Shown here: one piece after another, positions 46,916 through 59,600 of the stretch
Layout of the letters: every line of letters begins with the position of its first letter
Numbering within the stretch: the first letter of the stretch is position 1
Source of the DNA: Clonostachys chloroleuca
Taxonomy: Eukaryota > Ascomycota > Sordariomycetes > Hypocreales > Bionectriaceae
Assembly (NCBI GenBank): GCA_037952775.1
Contig: JBANAY010000001.1
Coordinates: 1-64,000 of the forward strand
Direction: 5' to 3'
Length of the DNA stretch: 64,000 nucleotides
Program-made: the position numbers and the translations under genes
Notes under the pieces: generated by a model
What the model was told of the DNA's origin: nothing
Database searches by the model: none
What the model saw: the letters and a program-made list of their open reading frames with translations, nothing else

Positions 46916-47940
46916 CAATTCAACAATAATATTTCTAAAAAACTCTAAAAAGAGCTTATTAAATATATAATTTAGCTATAAATTCTAAAGAGAGATACTT
47001 ATTATTAATAATTAACTATAATATCTCTCTAAGTATATTATTACTAATTACTAATTACTAATTATCTCTTCTTATAACTATAATAATAGCTTTATCTAAC
47101 ATAATTATCCCTAGTAGTAAAAGCTTAATTATAATAGTAGATAGAATTTTTATATATATAATAAAGAAAATTAGTAATAATCCCTAGAGGTTTATTTATA
47201 ATCTATATATCTAATAATAGAATCTGTACTTAGTAATATAATTTCTTATAATAATAAAGCTATTTATAATTATATAGATCTAGTAGTTATAGCTACTAGG
47301 CCTAATACTCTACTATAAAGCCTATAGAGAGATTTTATATCTTCTGCTCTATATATAGTACTAATAGATAATAAAAACAGATTTAATAAGCTGAATTTTA
47401 ATAATTAAATACTTAATAATTATAATAATCTAAGATATAGCTTCTAGTTCTAGTATTTTATATATTATATAGAACTAATCTGAGTAGAGATTATCTATAA
47501 AGTCTAATATATTTAAATATTAATAGTATTTAGATAGAAGAGAATAGAATAGAATTAAAATATTAAAAAGTTTATTAAATAGATAAATTAAATTAAATAA
47601 AATTAATTAGATAGTATTAAAATTATAGTAGATTAATTAATTATTATCTAAGAATATCTAAAGAAAAATATAATAACTAATTATAAAGTTACTATATATT
47701 AATTAAAAGACTAAATATAGTTTTATATAGTAGTAAATATACTTATTAATCTAAATAACTACTGAGAATATATATTAGTAATATATTAATTAGAATTATA
47801 TAGAATAATTTTAACAGGCTAACTAGCTAGACTAGGAGGTTATTTAAATAGTTTCTAAAGAATAAGAGTTTCTATAGAATAAAGAAGATAACTTAGAAGG
47901 TTTTAAATAATCTATAGAATTATACCCAGGCTATAGTTTC
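46916..47940. other. TA-rich repeat DNA
   Basis: RIP-like composition. 47305-47745 is copy 2 of the dispersed repeat at 39330-39790. No gene is seen. Confidence 0.7.
47305..47745 (+). repeat. Dispersed repeat family, copy 2
   Basis: Direct match to 39330-39770, beginning CTAGGCCTAATACTCTACTA. Confidence 0.8.
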
Positions 47941-48075
47941 TTGATAAGCAATAGAGCAATATATAACTATACTTACTTATCTGGTAAGGACTGTGGTCTA
48001 TTTTCAGAAGAAATAAAGCGAAAACCTTTAAGTAACCAAAGTTGTCCTTCCCTCCGCCTCCGTGTCCCAGCAATA

Positions 48076-49350
48076 TTAATCCCATGTTGGATTCACACTC
48101 TCAGGGATAGGCCCAATGTTATCTCTCAAGTTACGCATAAAACCCTCAGTATCCTGCCCTGCTGCCCTGCTTTCGAGAACCATGGTTCTGCCCCTAGGCA
48201 GGATCGCGTCTGCATACTCATCAAGAGCCGACCGAACATCCCCACCTTGTTGGAACGAGCGCTTCAAGATTCTGGTGAGATCGGCGGCATCTTTGAAAGC
48301 CGTATTAGCACCAGCACCGCGGAATGGGATCATGGTATGAACGGCATCGCCAAGAATTGTAACTCGACCCCGGGGGAGAGTTTCGGGAGGCACAAATTCT
48401 TGAAACTTGATGGGTGGAGCGTACATGCCCTGGGGGCCCATATGTTGAATGACATTTCGCAAGATAGGCTGCCACTCTTTCGTGAGCTCTATTGCCTTAG
48501 CAAATAGTTCCTCGCGGCTAGCCGAAGCCAGCTCATCCATCTCCTTTCCCGAATTCTCATCTGCGCGATAGCCCAGGATATAATAGAATTTGCGGATGTC
48601 CTGCTCCGGTAGGAATGCGTGCTGGCCAAAAATGCACCGTCTATACGGTGCATTGGTGAGGATAGCCGAAGTAGCCATATCCCGCAGTGGGGTATAGATT
48701 TCCGGTGGGAGTTGGCCTTCGCCGCAGACAGCGACATAGGCGCTGGGTTCAAGATGCGCTTCCTGGCCTTGAAGCAATTGGGCGCGTACTCGCGAGCGCG
48801 CGCCGTCTGCCCCAACCAGGATGGCTCCTCGGACGGTAGAGCCGTCCTTGAAGAAGGCAGTAACGCCTTCCTTATCTTCCTCATAGTGCGTAAACTCCTT
48901 GCCGGTAACGACGCCAGCCTTCTTCCAGAAGAGTTGACGCATCTTTGTGCGGCTGGCACGAAGTAGATACCCGTCCTCACCCCTGGCCACTCCACCGAAC
49001 TTCCAATGAAGCTCCCCCGTGATGCCATCATAGAGTGCCATCGAATCATTGTCCTCATTCCCGTAGTTGACGCTGACCCATTCGAGGTCACCGAGATCCT
49101 CAGGGAGAAGCTCGTACATATCTGGAAGACATCTAGAGAGAACATCAGCCTAAGGTCAAACTAAAGTTCCGATAGTGATAGGGACTTACGCGATGAGCGC
49201 AACAGCCCATCCTTGGGCTCGCGAATCAAGCTCCTCATCTCTCTCGAAAATGGCGTATGGTATCCCCTGACCGCGAAGAAATTGGGCGAGAAGCAAGCCA
49301 CCGGGCCCGGCGCCGACAATCAAGACTTTTTTGTTTTCATTTTGAGTCAT
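48076..49350 (-). CDS. FAD-dependent (group A) monooxygenase
   Basis: Two exons, 49350-49190 and 49132-48076, with a 57-nt intron (GTAAGT...CTCTAG) give 405 residues, normal for salicylate-hydroxylase-like enzymes. The ATG at 49350 is directly followed by the FAD-binding VLIVGAGPGG (residues 9-18). The DG motif GADGARSRVR is at ~161-170, and the GD motif GDAVHTMIPFRGAGAN at ~315-330. These enzymes hydroxylate aromatic or polyketide-type substrates with NAD(P)H and O2; the substrate is not predictable. No membrane helix is visible. It diverges from the SnoaL-like gene at 50313 across a region with tandem repeats and lies near an SDR, suggesting a tailoring role in one pathway. Confidence 0.88.
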
Positions 49351-49620
49351 TTTGGTAAGAAAACACGACCAGGAAAATCCTGCGAATTTTTAATTTCAAG
49401 GGTAGTAAGATATAGACTCAACAGGTGATGGCTGAGCGGAGTTCTACTAAACGGCGGGCACAAACCTAGAAGTAGTCAATCTGTTCATTCTGTGGAACAG
49501 TATATCCGTTTGACTACATTCACAGCATAGAACTTGGGTAAAGCATTTCCCACTCAGAAGCATACCATTACCGCCGCATGTTGAGGGTAATTGACTGGTG
49601 GCGCGACTCGCGACCTGTGG

Positions 49621-49893
49621 AGAGTATGTCACTCGGTGGCTTCAGGATGTATTACCCTTTTCGGTACTGTCGGTATTAATGGAATAAAGCAACTCTCCCG
49701 CGATACATGAAGAGAGTATATTACTCGGTGGCTTCAGGGTGTATTACCCTTTTCGGTACTGTCGGTATGAACGGAATAAAGCAACTCTCCCGCGACATAT
49801 GAAGAGTATATTACTCGGTGGCTTCAGGATCTATTGCCTCTTTTGGTAGTATCAGCATTGACGGAATAAAGTAACCTTCCCGCGATCCACCTT
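49621..49893 (+). repeat. Three ~91-bp tandem repeats in a divergent promoter region
   Basis: Units 49621-49712, 49713-49802 and 49803-49893 share AGAGTAT, ACTCGGTGGCTTCAGG, CGGTACTGTCGGTAT and GGAATAAAG; the third is more diverged. They lie ~270 bp upstream of the monooxygenase start and ~420 bp upstream of the SnoaL-like start. They could carry repeated regulator sites. They are not RIP-mutated, consistent with a total length below the usual RIP threshold. Confidence 0.85.
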
Positions 49894-49913
49894 GCGAGGG
49901 ACTTACTCTATAA

Positions 49914-50220
49914 CCTTATATTTTTATGTAGGCTTAATTAAAATCTATCTCAAGATATACTATTTCAACTATATTAGTTTTATAAAAGAAGAATTAAAAT
50001 ATAATAATAGAAAAAGAAATATATATTATATAAATTCTTATTTTTTACTTTATTAACTTTAATATAAATTAATATTATAACTAGTAAGTTTTATAAATAT
50101 TCCTAATTTTAATTTAAAATAAAAAAAAACTTATAATTTATTATTAAGTTATTTTTATTAACTAATTAGTTTTAATTATACTACTACTTAGTATTAAGAT
50201 TATTTCATACTCTAAATACT
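49914..50220. other. TA-rich insert in the divergent intergenic region
   Basis: About 300 bp of TA-rich sequence with little CpA or CpG, between the tandem repeats and the SnoaL-like gene. Likely a small mutated repeat. No gene. Confidence 0.5.
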
Positions 50221-50312
50221 ATATATTTCAGTCCTCTTTTCCTACTGCTTGATCTTCACCTCTACATCAACACTCTTCTTTATCAATATTCGCTTATTAC
50301 TTGCTACACACA

Positions 50313-51065
50313 ATGACTGGGAATCTCTATTCCGTACCCAACCGCCCCGCGCATCTCCAGCCGCATGGTGCCTCACGCAACAACCGATCTGGAACTGATG
50401 CCGATGCCCTTGAGCGGTTCAAAATTAGAGAGATCTGTGAGGGATACCCGTTATACCGGGATGTGTCCGAATGGGAAAATTTTCGATCTCTCTTCCACGA
50501 CGACGCGTATGTTGCCACGTCTATGTCTGAGGGCCGCATCGTCGATCACATCGCGTTGATGCAAGGCCATAAGGAAAATTTCCCGTTTTACGTCATACAT
50601 CACGTTCTTGGCCAATCAGTCGAAGTACAGAACAATCGGGCCGCGAGTCAGATGAAGGTATTCATCGTCATTCGACACGACATCGACGGCGTGGAAGTGG
50701 AATGCGAAGTTGCAGCTCGTATGTTCTTTCTTCTGGAGAAAAGAAACGGACAGTGGGGAATCTCTTTCTTTACTGTTCTTTACGAATCGGACAAGGTAAT
50801 CCCCGTCAATCCATCCAATGGTAGTGTCAATATTCCCGAGGAAGAGACAAGAAAATTTCCATCGTAAGCAGATTCCCTTTCCCTATACTATAGCTCAGGA
50901 ACTGATCTATTCACAATGCAAAGTGGATATCGATACCTTTGCTGGTGTGAGGCAAAACTGGGATTTAAGCCCAAGCTGGATCTTAATAGCCATGGACCGG
51001 AGCGTGATATCCTTTATGCCAAGGTCAAGGATTGGCTGGAAGGAGAAAAGTCCAACCTAACTTGA
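50313..51065 (+). CDS. SnoaL-like (NTF2-fold) protein
   Basis: Exons 50313-50863 and 50924-51065 (60-nt intron, GTAAGC...CAAAG) give 230 residues. The core (~40-170) has the order of a SnoaL-like alpha+beta barrel: an N-terminal helix with the W-x2-F-x2-LF-x-DDAY motif (SEWENFRSLFHDDAYV), HHVLGQSVEV, a strand pair including KVFIVIRHD, then FFLLEKRNGQWGI and FFTVLYESD. Fungal relatives include polyketide cyclase/dehydratase-like enzymes of secondary metabolism and many uncharacterised proteins. No obvious catalytic set can be assigned. It is divergent from the monooxygenase and convergent with the SDR at 51546. Confidence 0.8.
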
Positions 51066-51545
51066 CTGGCACTGATACTGTTGATTTCTGAAACATATAG
51101 CTACTAGTTGGAGCAAGTCATCGTGCTTGGCTTGGCTGAGTCTCGATGTATTATTCAAACAGGTTGTCACTATTATTTATAGCCTTGTTCCTTGCTACAG
51201 CCCGAGAGCCCATCTCGTAGTTAGTATCAAATCACCAGTTCTTTTCACCCCATATCTCAGCACGTCGAAGGTAGCTTGGGATTTAGTCGCCAAAGTTCGG
51301 TTTCAAGAGCCAGGGTATGGCTGGATGCGCTTTGAGGAAGCAAGGATAAGCTTTTACTAAGCATCGAGTATATATATATATTGGATGTAAATAATATATA
51401 CAGCCAACTGATTTCAAGACTCGATCGATGTATTCACTCTTATCGTATACTTGCGCCCTGTTCTGTTATATCCCCGCCTCTACAACTTTTAACAGCACAG
51501 CAGGATAGCGAGTTACGCGAGTAACGTTCTTCTACTCTTTATTGC
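51066..51545. other. Convergent 3' region
   Basis: Lies between the ends of the SnoaL-like gene and the SDR, with a short TA microsatellite (~51370). The open frame 51127-51360 has no recognisable motif and is not called. Confidence 0.5.
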
Positions 51546-52319
51546 CTAATTGAGCACGAAGCCACCCGCCACAGGGATCCATGCACCATTAATCCAACCC
51601 GATCTGTCCTCGCACAGCACAGCGACAGCGTACGCAACCTCATCCGGTTTGCCCAGCCGTTTAGCCACCGGTGTATTCTGAATGACGGGGATCAGATCGT
51701 CCTGCACTTCCTTGGGAGTTGCGAGCAGGGACTCCGTTTCGATCGGCCCCGGGGCTACCGCATTGACGGTACAGCCATACTTCGGCGGGAGATCTTTCGC
51801 CCAGCACCTTGTAAAACTGTCGATTATGCCCTTGGATCCGGCATATATGCTCTGTTTTGGACCTGCAGCACGGGTAATAGCGCTGGTGATGTTGATAATG
51901 CGCGAGTTTTGGTGATTAAGGTACGGCAAGCACGCCCTGGTGAGCAGTAAGGTCCCACGACCGTTCAAATTAATGCTTTTGTCCCAGATCTCTGTAAAAA
52001 CCTTGTCGTCTGGCTCATCGAGTTCAGAGGTGAGGACGACACCAGCATTGTTGACTAAAATGTCGATCTTGCCAAAAGCTTCCTTCACTGCTTTGGCTAG
52101 CAGTTTTGGTCCTTCGAAAGTTGACAAGTCCGCTTCGACGGTAATTGCTGTGGCTTCTGGGCCAAGGCTCTTCAAAACCGTGTCTGCATTCTCTTTCTCG
52201 CCTGGGAAGGGATAATTGATGGCGACAGTGGCTCCTCGGACTGATAACTCCTTGACTATCGCAGCCCCGATGCCCGCGGACGATCCGCTCACAATTGCAA
52301 CCTTTCCCTTTAGAGACAT
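51546..52319 (-). CDS. Classical short-chain dehydrogenase/reductase
   Basis: Intronless, 257 residues, starting MSLKGKVAIVSGSSAGIG with the cofactor loop SGSSAGIG at 11-18, NNAG at 90-93, structural Asn119, Ser146 and the catalytic YAGSK (Tyr159, Lys163), and ending WI-VAGGFVLN. It resembles fungal ketoreductases of the tetrahydroxynaphthalene/versicolorin-reductase style, though a bacterial-type 3-oxoacyl-ACP-reductase-like role is equally possible. It would reduce a ketone with NAD(P)H in the cytosol. Its position beside the monooxygenase and SnoaL-like genes suggests a shared pathway. Confidence 0.9.
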   Translation of the reverse strand: MSLKGKVAIVSGSSAGIGAAIVKELSVRGATVAINYPFPGEKENADTVLKSLGPEATAITVEADLSTFEGPKLLAKAVKEAFGKIDILVNNAGVVLTSELDEPDDKVFTEIWDKSINLNGRGTLLLTRACLPYLNHQNSRIINITSAITRAAGPKQSIYAGSKGIIDSFTRCWAKDLPPKYGCTVNAVAPGPIETESLLATPKEVQDDLIPVIQNTPVAKRLGKPDEVAYAVAVLCEDRSGWINGAWIPVAGGFVLN

Positions 52320-52640
52320 GGCGAAGGACAGTCGGCAATCCCAAATAGAGGTAGGGGATTGATATAAGCTGATCCTGAGGGAGTTTTGCTGTGAAATGCT
52401 TCAATGCAGGGACAGCCTTATTGTTGCTCGAATGATAAATAAATGTCTTGCTCTCGGTTAGTGAGTGGCTCGTCAGTAGCCAGAGTGGCACATCAGTAGC
52501 TAGAGTGGCTCCAGTACCCCATGGGTGGCAAACTGAAATACTAACCTTCTACAGCAAACGATCCTGTTTCGGAAAGAACGGTCCCACCTGACCATCGATA
52601 TACCGCACTCATTTCAGGTAAGTTAAGATCAGCAGCCTAG
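52320..52640. other. 5' flank of the SDR
   Basis: Normal-composition upstream region of the minus-strand SDR, with a TTATATC box (~52362) on that strand and a short imperfect repeat GTCAGTAGCCAGAGTGGC / ATCAGTAGCTAGAGTGGC (~52472-52508). It ends at the border of a RIP desert. Confidence 0.45.
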
Positions 52641-53037
52641 GCCTCGAGGTAGTATTATACCTGCTTATATATAGTAGCTATTCTGATTATTTTATCTAGT
52701 ATATATAGATCTTATTATTATATTATTATAACTAAGAGTAGATAGTACCTAAAAAAAAAAAAAAAAAAAAAAAAAATAATAATTACTAGTTAAAATAATA
52801 AGTAATATAATCTATTAGTATATATAATAAATTAATATTACTATATCTAAACCTTTAATATTATAAAATATAGTTAAAATATTATACTTTTAATTTAAAT
52901 ATAGATATTAATCTTATAAAAACTCTTATAATAGAAGCTATTTATATAATATAACTAGATATATAAATACTCTAGCTATAGCTATAGCCCCTAAGGGAGA
53001 AAGCTTATTATCTAATAATAATAACTATCTTTCCTTA
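52641..53037. other. TA-rich desert edge with a 26-base poly(A) run
   Basis: A26 occupies 52751-52776. It could be the tail of a LINE or cDNA insertion, but no coding remnant lies directly before it. The rest is RIP-type sequence. Confidence 0.5.
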
Positions 53038-53478
53038 TAATAATTAATTAATTAATTATATCTTACTATTAATTACTTAATTAATTAATTACTGGATATT
53101 TTAAATAGTTATAATATCTAATATAAATATTCTAATCTTTTAGAGCCTGGTTAATACTTTTAATAAAATCTTTAAAATAATCTAATATAGCTATATACTA
53201 ACTATATTTATAATATATACTTCTAATTAGTTAAGAGCCTACTTATAATAATAAAACTACTCTTAATATTATAGATCTAGTAGCTATATCTACTTAATCT
53301 ATTACTTTATTATATAGCTTATTACTTATAATTACTACTATAGAAACTTATAAAGAATTAAAATAAACTTAAATAAATATTATATCTAAAAATAACTACT
53401 CTTTTATATAAACTTATTATAATTTAATATATAATTTATAATTTTAATATATTATATATTATATTAAGATAATTAGAA
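53038..53478 (+). repeat. Direct repeat, left copy (possible 5' LTR)
   Basis: About 440 bp matching 60033-60720 in the same orientation: AATTATATCTTACTATTAAT, later AAGAATTAAAATAAACTTAA. The spacing of ~7 kb is that of an LTR pair. Both are mutated, so ends and target duplication cannot be fixed. Confidence 0.65.
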
Positions 53479-53539
53479 TAATAATAATTAATATAATCTA
53501 CTAGTATATATTCTAAACTAGTATATATTCTACTTTCTA

Positions 53540-54183
53540 TAAAATTTTAACCTTCTATTTTTTAATCCTCCTTATTTAATAAAAAACTATATAAATACAG
53601 AGTAAAGAGTCTTAAATAACTCTTATACTCCAGGGTTTATAAAGAAACTCTAAATTAAGTATTTAAAAAGCTATAAAACTCTATAATATTAGTAATACTA
53701 TATTAATCTCTTAAAAATAATATAGCTAAACTACTTAAGAGGATTTTTAGTATAATAATCAGAATTTTACTAATCTAAAGAAATATTTTATTATTAAAAG
53801 AGTTCTTAATCTAGATTCTTAAGTATTTTTATTATATTTTATTAAGATAGAAAATATAATTAATCTTCTACTATATAACTATAATATAGAATATATTAGT
53901 ATTAATTAGGCTTCTTACTTTATTAAATACTAACTATTATTTAAAATAGTTTTATTTTATAAATATAATTATTAGAGAGCTTTATATAAAGATTTTAAAA
54001 TTATTTAATTATAGTTTAATCTTATATAGAATATAATAGCTAAATATAGTATTCTTAATAAGAATATCTATAATTTTAATAAAACTAGTTTTCTAATAAA
54101 TTAGATTAGTATCTATACTATAGTTATATATTCTAATTAAATAGTAAGATTTAAATTAGTATAATCTAGTAATTAGAAATAAG
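53540..54183 (-). mobile_element. Gypsy gag fragment, reversed
   Basis: Reverse complement of 33205-33850, the gag part of the Gypsy remnant, with independent C/T and G/A changes. It ends abruptly at a Fot1-like element, so it is nested or rearranged. Confidence 0.75.
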
Positions 54184-55010
54184 TTTTTTTAATCTAGATA
54201 ATTAATATAATTAGTTAAATAATTTTACTATTTCTAATAGTAAAAAACTAATATTATTTTTTATTCTAAATTTAAAAATCTAATTTATTATTTAACTAGA
54301 GAATTTCTATTAGTAAAAATAATTAGATTTTAAATATAATTACTATAGATTAGATTAAATACTTTAATAAAAATACTTAAATTAAAACTAAGAGTAAATA
54401 TTATTTTCTTATATTAGATAATTATAAAAATTATTATTTAATAGAATTTAAAGAATATTATAAAGAGAATAATATTATTATTTTCTATATATTTTCTTAC
54501 TCTTTTTATCTACTCTAGCTACTAGATATTAGCTATTTTAACTTATTAAAAAAGATATATAGCTAGTAAATTAAATATTTAATAAAGATCTAGATTATCT
54601 ATATTATAAAGAAAGACTTCTTCCTAGTATTTATAATAATATTTAATATTTTTTTTACTAAAGAAAATATATTAGAAGTATTCTAAGAGATTAGATTTAT
54701 TTCTTTAAATCTAGAGAGTATAATTTTAAAGCTAGATATATAAATAAATATACTAATATTACTAGAATTATTCTCTAAACTACTTATTATTTAATAATTA
54801 AAAATCTTAATTAATCTATTAGAAATAACTTTATAATCTAAATATCTTAAAAGATAAATATAATATTATTAGAATAGCTCTTTAAATCTGATTATTAAAG
54901 ATATTAAGTAGATTATAAAAGGTATATAGTAAATTATATATAAGTTTATATTTCTAAAGGGAAAGATATTTAAGCTTAAGAAGGTAAATAAATAATTAAA
55001 TAAGTACTAA
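54184..55010 (+). pseudogene. Fot1/Pogo DDE transposase, C-terminal half, RIP-destroyed
   Basis: With stops ignored, the plus frame gives the family series LIIDGHES-like (54410-54440), ENNIIIFYIFSYS (~54467) and LLDISYFNLLK (~54523; the family has LQPLDVGCFGPLK), then a tail whose last part recurs at 17114-17310. The N-terminal DNA-binding half is missing and is replaced by reversed gag sequence. Confidence 0.65.
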
Positions 55011-55170
55011 AGAACTAAAAAGCTATATTTATATAAAGAAAGCTCTTTTAATATATAGGAATTATAGAATCTTATAGTTAAAAGGGATATTAAATAATAG
55101 ATATAGATAAAAGATTATATAGATTATAGTTAGAGATCTTATTAAGAGTAAAATACTAAGTAATATAATA
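55010..55170 (+). repeat. Fot1-type 3' end, matching 17114-17310
   Basis: Direct relative of the fragment that truncates the dehydratase remnant. Confidence 0.65.
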
Positions 55171-56699
55171 TATATAGTAAGATAGATTATAATATATAGA
55201 TTTATAAGGTAATAGAGAAATTATCTAGCTCTAATTCTAAAGTTACTATAAGTAATTAGATTAAAAGATAGAGATTAGAGGGTATTTTAATTAGGCTTTA
55301 TTAAAAATAATAGAAATATACTTTTAAAGCTAGCTAGACTATATCTTAATTAGGTCTAGTTAAGATATTTTAAAGCTAGCTAATTAGCTAGATCTAATTA
55401 AGATCTATCTAGAGATATAATATCTTAGTTATAATAGTTTTTTAAGAAGAGATAGAAAAGATTAAAATAGAAAAAAAGAAAGAGAAATAGTATTATCTTT
55501 ATACTTATTAAGCTTTATAACTTAGAATATATAAGCTATTTTTAGAAAGATATATTTTCTAGCTATATTAATATATAATAATAATATAAAAAATATTTCT
55601 AGAAAATATAAAGTTTTAGAATAAAAATTATATATTTTAATAATAAAAAGATTAGAAAAAGTAATTTATATACTGATTTAATCTGTATACTAGTAGATTA
55701 TATTATAGATAAATAATAAAATTATATTTATTAAAGTATTTTAAAGAAAACTTTAAAGAATTCAGAACTATAAAGTTTAAAAAGAACTAGAAGCTCTTTA
55801 TAAGAGCTCTAAAAATATATTTAGATTTTTATAGAATTATTCTAAAATAAAATATAAAAAATAGAATATTTATATAACTAGTAAAGATATTAAAATATAA
55901 TAAAAATAATAAATTAGATATTAGTATACTAAATACTACTAATTAGTAGTTACTAGCTAGAAGCTAGAAATAGAGTAGTTTACTTAGTTAGGATTATTTT
56001 AGAACTATATTTATAACTAGTTTACTTTTATAGCTAAAATAGTAACTTAATTAATTACTTTTTAATCTATTTACTCTATAGTATATACTTTAGAAAAGCC
56101 TTCTAATACTAATTAGTAGTTATATAGTAGCTATAGATTAGTAAAGAAGAAGAGATAGAATTTTCTAAGTACTTAGGAAAATATAATCCTCCTATAAGTA
56201 TTAGTTCTATACTATAGAATTATATATAATATATAATATAATAATATTATTATCTTTTATATACTTTAAATAATTACTTTAGAGATTACTTATTTCTCTA
56301 ATAATACTATTAATACTAGAAATACCTCTAAAGAGTATTATATTATATATATCTCCTTATTAATATAAATAGAAGTAATTAATAAAATTACTTCTTTCTC
56401 TAACTATCTAATCTTAAGAGTTTACTCTTATAGAATATTCTTTTTTTCTAACTCTAGAAAGAAATAAGATAATCTCTTATATTTCTCCCTTATTATTACT
56501 CTATTTTCTATAATCTATTAGAATCCTCCTAAATAGAAATTCTAATTCTTCTAATAAGAGTAAAACTCTATACTCCTCTATTATAAAAATATATATATAC
56601 TTTAGAATTTACTTTCTAAATAAGTTTAATAGTACTATTAGTATAAACTATACTTATACTAACTCTTTTAATTATAATAAAATAGAAGAGATCTTTAAT
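55171..56699. other. TA-rich desert, unidentified
   Basis: RIP-type sequence without recognisable motif. CTAGCTAG-rich blocks near 55320-55410 form short imperfect inverted repeats. Confidence 0.5.
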
Positions 56700-59600
56700 A
56701 TAATTAAATTAATAAAGATCTATATAAATAATATTAACTAAATAAATTATCTAATTTTAATAATTTAGATAATTATTTAAGAACTTACTAATATATATAT
56801 AGTATATATAATATACTATTATAAATATACTAGATTATATAATAATAACTTACTAAATAAGTTTATATATAATTTTAGGAATTAATTAATAGAAAAGTTT
56901 ATACTTCTAAATAATAATATTATTAAAGAGTTAAAATATATTCTATAATATAGTAGTATATATACTAGCTCTATAAATAATATATCTAAAATAACTTTTA
57001 ATAATATATAGAAGCTAGAGGATCTATTAGAATAGTTAAAGAATTAATAGTTCCTTATAAATATCTTTAATCTGAACTTCTAGATATTCTAATTATATAA
57101 GTAATATAGAAAGTCTTAAGAATATATAGTACTAATACTATAAATACCCTAAGAAAGAAGTATAATCTATATAATTAAGATAGATAAGATAGAAATATCT
57201 AAGAAGAATAAGAAATTAATCTAATAAGTATTTATATCTTCTAGAAATCTAGTTCTAAAATAAGAATTAAAAAGCTATATATATAAGTTATATAACCTAT
57301 ACTATAATCTTCTATCTAAGTAAAATCTTAGAATAAATATAATAGCTATATAAGAACTTATAACCTTCTAGAAGCTATATAATATAAAAAAGTATTTATT
57401 TAGCAAGGAACTATATAATATACTTAATACTAAAGTTAGGATAATACTAAATATTTATAAATCCTATAATATATAGCTAAATAGATTTAAAATTATTCTT
57501 TTCTAAATCTTTAAAGAGAATATATAGGATTTCTAGTTCTAATATATTAAAAAAGAATATACCTTTAGAAAGATATATTTTAAATTAAAATAATACTTTA
57601 ATAATACTATAAATAAATAGTAGTATTATTATAACTAGACTTAAACTAGTATTATTTTAATATAGATAAATAGAGAATATAAGAATCTTATAGTATACTA
57701 AATATTATAAAAGATCTTTACTACCCTAATAAAAGTATAGAAAATATTTAGAAATATTTATATAGAGAATAATAATCTATAAACTATAGTAGTAAAAGTA
57801 TATAGAGATTTAAAGGAATTAGAAATAGTACTCTAAGAAGAGTATATAAATACTAAAGCCCTAATATAATATCTTATATTAGTATTAAAGATAAATCTAT
57901 TAAAATAGCTAGAATAAAGCTTAATAATCTTAGTAGTTTAGAATATAATAAAAAATATATATCTTATTAACTAGTAATATTAATATATCTAGAAGCTACT
58001 AAATAGAATATAATAATAGCTCTATTATATTTAAAATATATAGAATAGATTATTTAATAGAAGCTTTATTAATTAGAACTAAGAACTATAGAGGAATAGT
58101 TAGAGAAAGTACTACTTTATTTATAATAAGTCTAATTATTAGTTTATAAACTATCTATAAAAAAGATCTAAAGTATATTATTAATTTATAACTAAGTTCT
58201 TTAAAATAGAAGAGAAAATAGAAAAAGATAATATACTAAAACAATTTAAATAGTAGATTTAAGACTAGGAAGAGATTAATAACTAGTTTAAAATAGTAAA
58301 TTATAGAGATCCTAATAATTATAATAATCTAGATAAGGAAGATTAATATATAAATAGTAATAAATAATACTTAATATAATATCTACTTAATAAGGTATTC
58401 TAATACTTACTCTCTAAAGAGAAAATTAAGAGAAAACTATAAAATTTCTTATAATTTATTATTAAAAAAAGATATATAATATAATTCTAAAGAATTATAC
58501 TAGATATAGATATCTTATTAATCTTAATTATAAGTAAATTATAATTTAAAGTATTAAAATAAATTAATTTATTAATTAAATTAGATACTATAGTTAATAT
58601 AAAGAGTATTAAGTTTAGAAAGAGATTTATAGAGTTACTTAGTATAATAAAGCTATAAACTCTATTTAAATTTATTATATTTTATATAATAAACTTAGAG
58701 ATTTCTTTTCTAATATATTTTTAAGATATAGACTATCTGAATATTAAGTTTAGAAATATAATTAATAAAGTAATTAGAACTATAAATAGTCTTTCTACTC
58801 TAACTATAAAAAAATAGAGCTATATATAGTTCTTTTCTAAATATATACTAATAGCTAATATAGCTTATTTAATAGAACTAGAACTAAGATAACTCTATTA
58901 CTACTTTAGTTATTTATTAGTAGAAAAGCTATATAAGCTCTTAGAAAGAATAGATTATAAAGATATAAATAGAGAAGTAATAAAAAAGATTAAATATTTT
59001 TACTACTAATACTAAACTTATAGTCTAATTTTAAAATACTTTAAATTCAGATTATAAAATAATCTTAATTTTAACTATAAAATTATAATTAATATTATAT
59101 ATCTACTAAATTAAGAATTAGTTTTATATATTATCTATATAATAACTATATTCTAAAATATAATCTTCCTTATAGATATTTTAATAGATATTATATAAGA
59201 AATATTAAAAAGAATCTAACTAGATATATATCTAGAACTATTAAACTATATTATATATAATATAGAAACCTAATTTATAAGTAATTAATTTTATATAAAT
59301 ATAAGAATTATTAGTTCTAAGTATAAATAAATACTAATTAAAGCCTATTAGTTAATTAGTAAGATTAAAAGATATTATAAACTACTATAATATATATTTA
59401 ATATTTTATATAAAGAACTTAAGAAGATAATTTTAAAGGAATTAATATTATAAGTAGTAGTTAAAATAGTTAATAATATAGTAAGGTTTAATAGCTTTAT
59501 ACTAATACTCCTTATATTTAGAGTATATCTAAGAGTTATTATATTCTCTCCCCTATTATAATCTATAGTTCAAAGAGTATAAATAATTAATTTTATAATA

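Noticed and set aside
47941..48507. 188-codon plus-strand frame
   Set aside because: It lies antisense to the FAD monooxygenase, has no motif of its own, and mirrors its codon structure.
52751..52776. Poly(A) run as proof of a LINE insertion
   Set aside because: No reverse-transcriptase or endonuclease remnant precedes it and no target duplication is visible; a simple homopolymer is equally likely.
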